DNA from: a bacterium
GTDB lineage: Bacteria; Bacillota; Clostridia; Oscillospirales; CAG-272
Reading direction: 5' to 3'
Length of the DNA stretch: 8,885 nucleotides
Assembly (NCBI GenBank): GCA_004558975.1
Contig: SFZB01000041.1
Span: forward strand, 1-8,885
The notes under the pieces are model-generated. The model did no database searches. It was not told the origin of the DNA and was given only the letters and a program-made list of their open reading frames with translations. Made by a program: the position numbers and the translations under genes. Of the stretch, positions 8,873 through 8,885 are shown in pieces (the stretch's first letter is position 1; every line of letters begins with the position of its first letter).

Positions 8873-8885
8873 GTGCGTCAACTTT
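8873..8885 (+). CDS. Start of an unidentified gene (partial)
   Basis: A GTG start with a strong ribosome binding site opens a frame reading M-R-Q-L before the window ends. In Firmicutes rpsG (S7) usually follows rpsL, but S7 normally begins M-P-R-R or similar, so this start does not look like S7. Four residues are too few to identify the product. An in-frame ATG at 8855 would add six residues (MKEGRT). Confidence 0.45.

Larger units (their letters stand above)
8801..8885. repeat. Perfect 13-nt inverted repeat, right arm cut by the window end
   Basis: AAAGTTGACGCAC (8801-8813) is the exact reverse complement of GTGCGTCAACTTT (8873-8885). The arms are 59 nt apart and the right arm touches the window edge, so the repeat may be longer. 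The right arm begins at the GTG start of the next gene. The loop holds a second hairpin (8818-8832) and the Shine-Dalgarno of that gene. Confidence 0.7.

Noticed and set aside
8873..8885. 5' end of a group II intron (GTGCG consensus)
   Set aside because: GTGCG matches the intron 5' consensus, but it follows an excellent Shine-Dalgarno at the right distance, so a GTG start codon is the simpler reading. No intron domain is visible in the window.

Overview
The window holds the RNA polymerase large-subunit operon and the start of the str (ribosomal protein) cluster of a low-to-mid GC Gram-positive bacterium. All genes lie on the + strand: rpoB (354-4274), rpoC (4346-8080), rpsL (8301-8717), then the first codons of another gene that runs off the end (from 8873). 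Gene order, the lack of the trigger-loop insertion found in proteobacterial RpoC, the long acidic tail of RpoB, the 13-residue N-terminal extension of S12, and strong AGGAGG-type ribosome binding sites all point to Firmicutes, most likely Clostridia and perhaps Oscillospirales. The genes are GC-rich in third positions while the spacers are AT-rich. The placement is inference from remembered homologues, not from a search.

Layout. 1-155 is AT-rich and non-coding and ends in an UP-element-like stretch. 156-184 is a near-consensus sigma-A promoter with an extended -10. 191-353 is a long structured rpoB leader with three hairpins, two of them followed by U-rich tracts. rpoB and rpoC are separated by 71 nt that carry a Shine-Dalgarno-led mini-ORF of 10 codons. 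After rpoC comes a 220-nt spacer with no convincing terminator, a second promoter almost identical to the first, and two leader hairpins before rpsL. Downstream of rpsL, 155 nt of spacer carry a hairpin over the stop codon, a small hairpin, and one arm of a perfect 13-nt inverted repeat whose other arm covers the start codon of the next gene.

Function. RpoB and RpoC are the beta and beta-prime subunits that form the catalytic centre of RNA polymerase; S12 is the decoding-site protein of the 30S subunit. The window is housekeeping sequence and I see no mobile element, CRISPR array, defence system or toxin-antitoxin pair. The points worth a second look are regulatory (a possible attenuator in the rpoB leader, possible translational coupling at rpoB/rpoC, an inverted repeat over the last start codon) and natural residues at known drug-determinant positions: S12 Arg at the E. 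coli K88 position, RpoC Thr at the fidaxomicin-sensitising position, and unusual residues in the RpoC F-loop and bridge helix.
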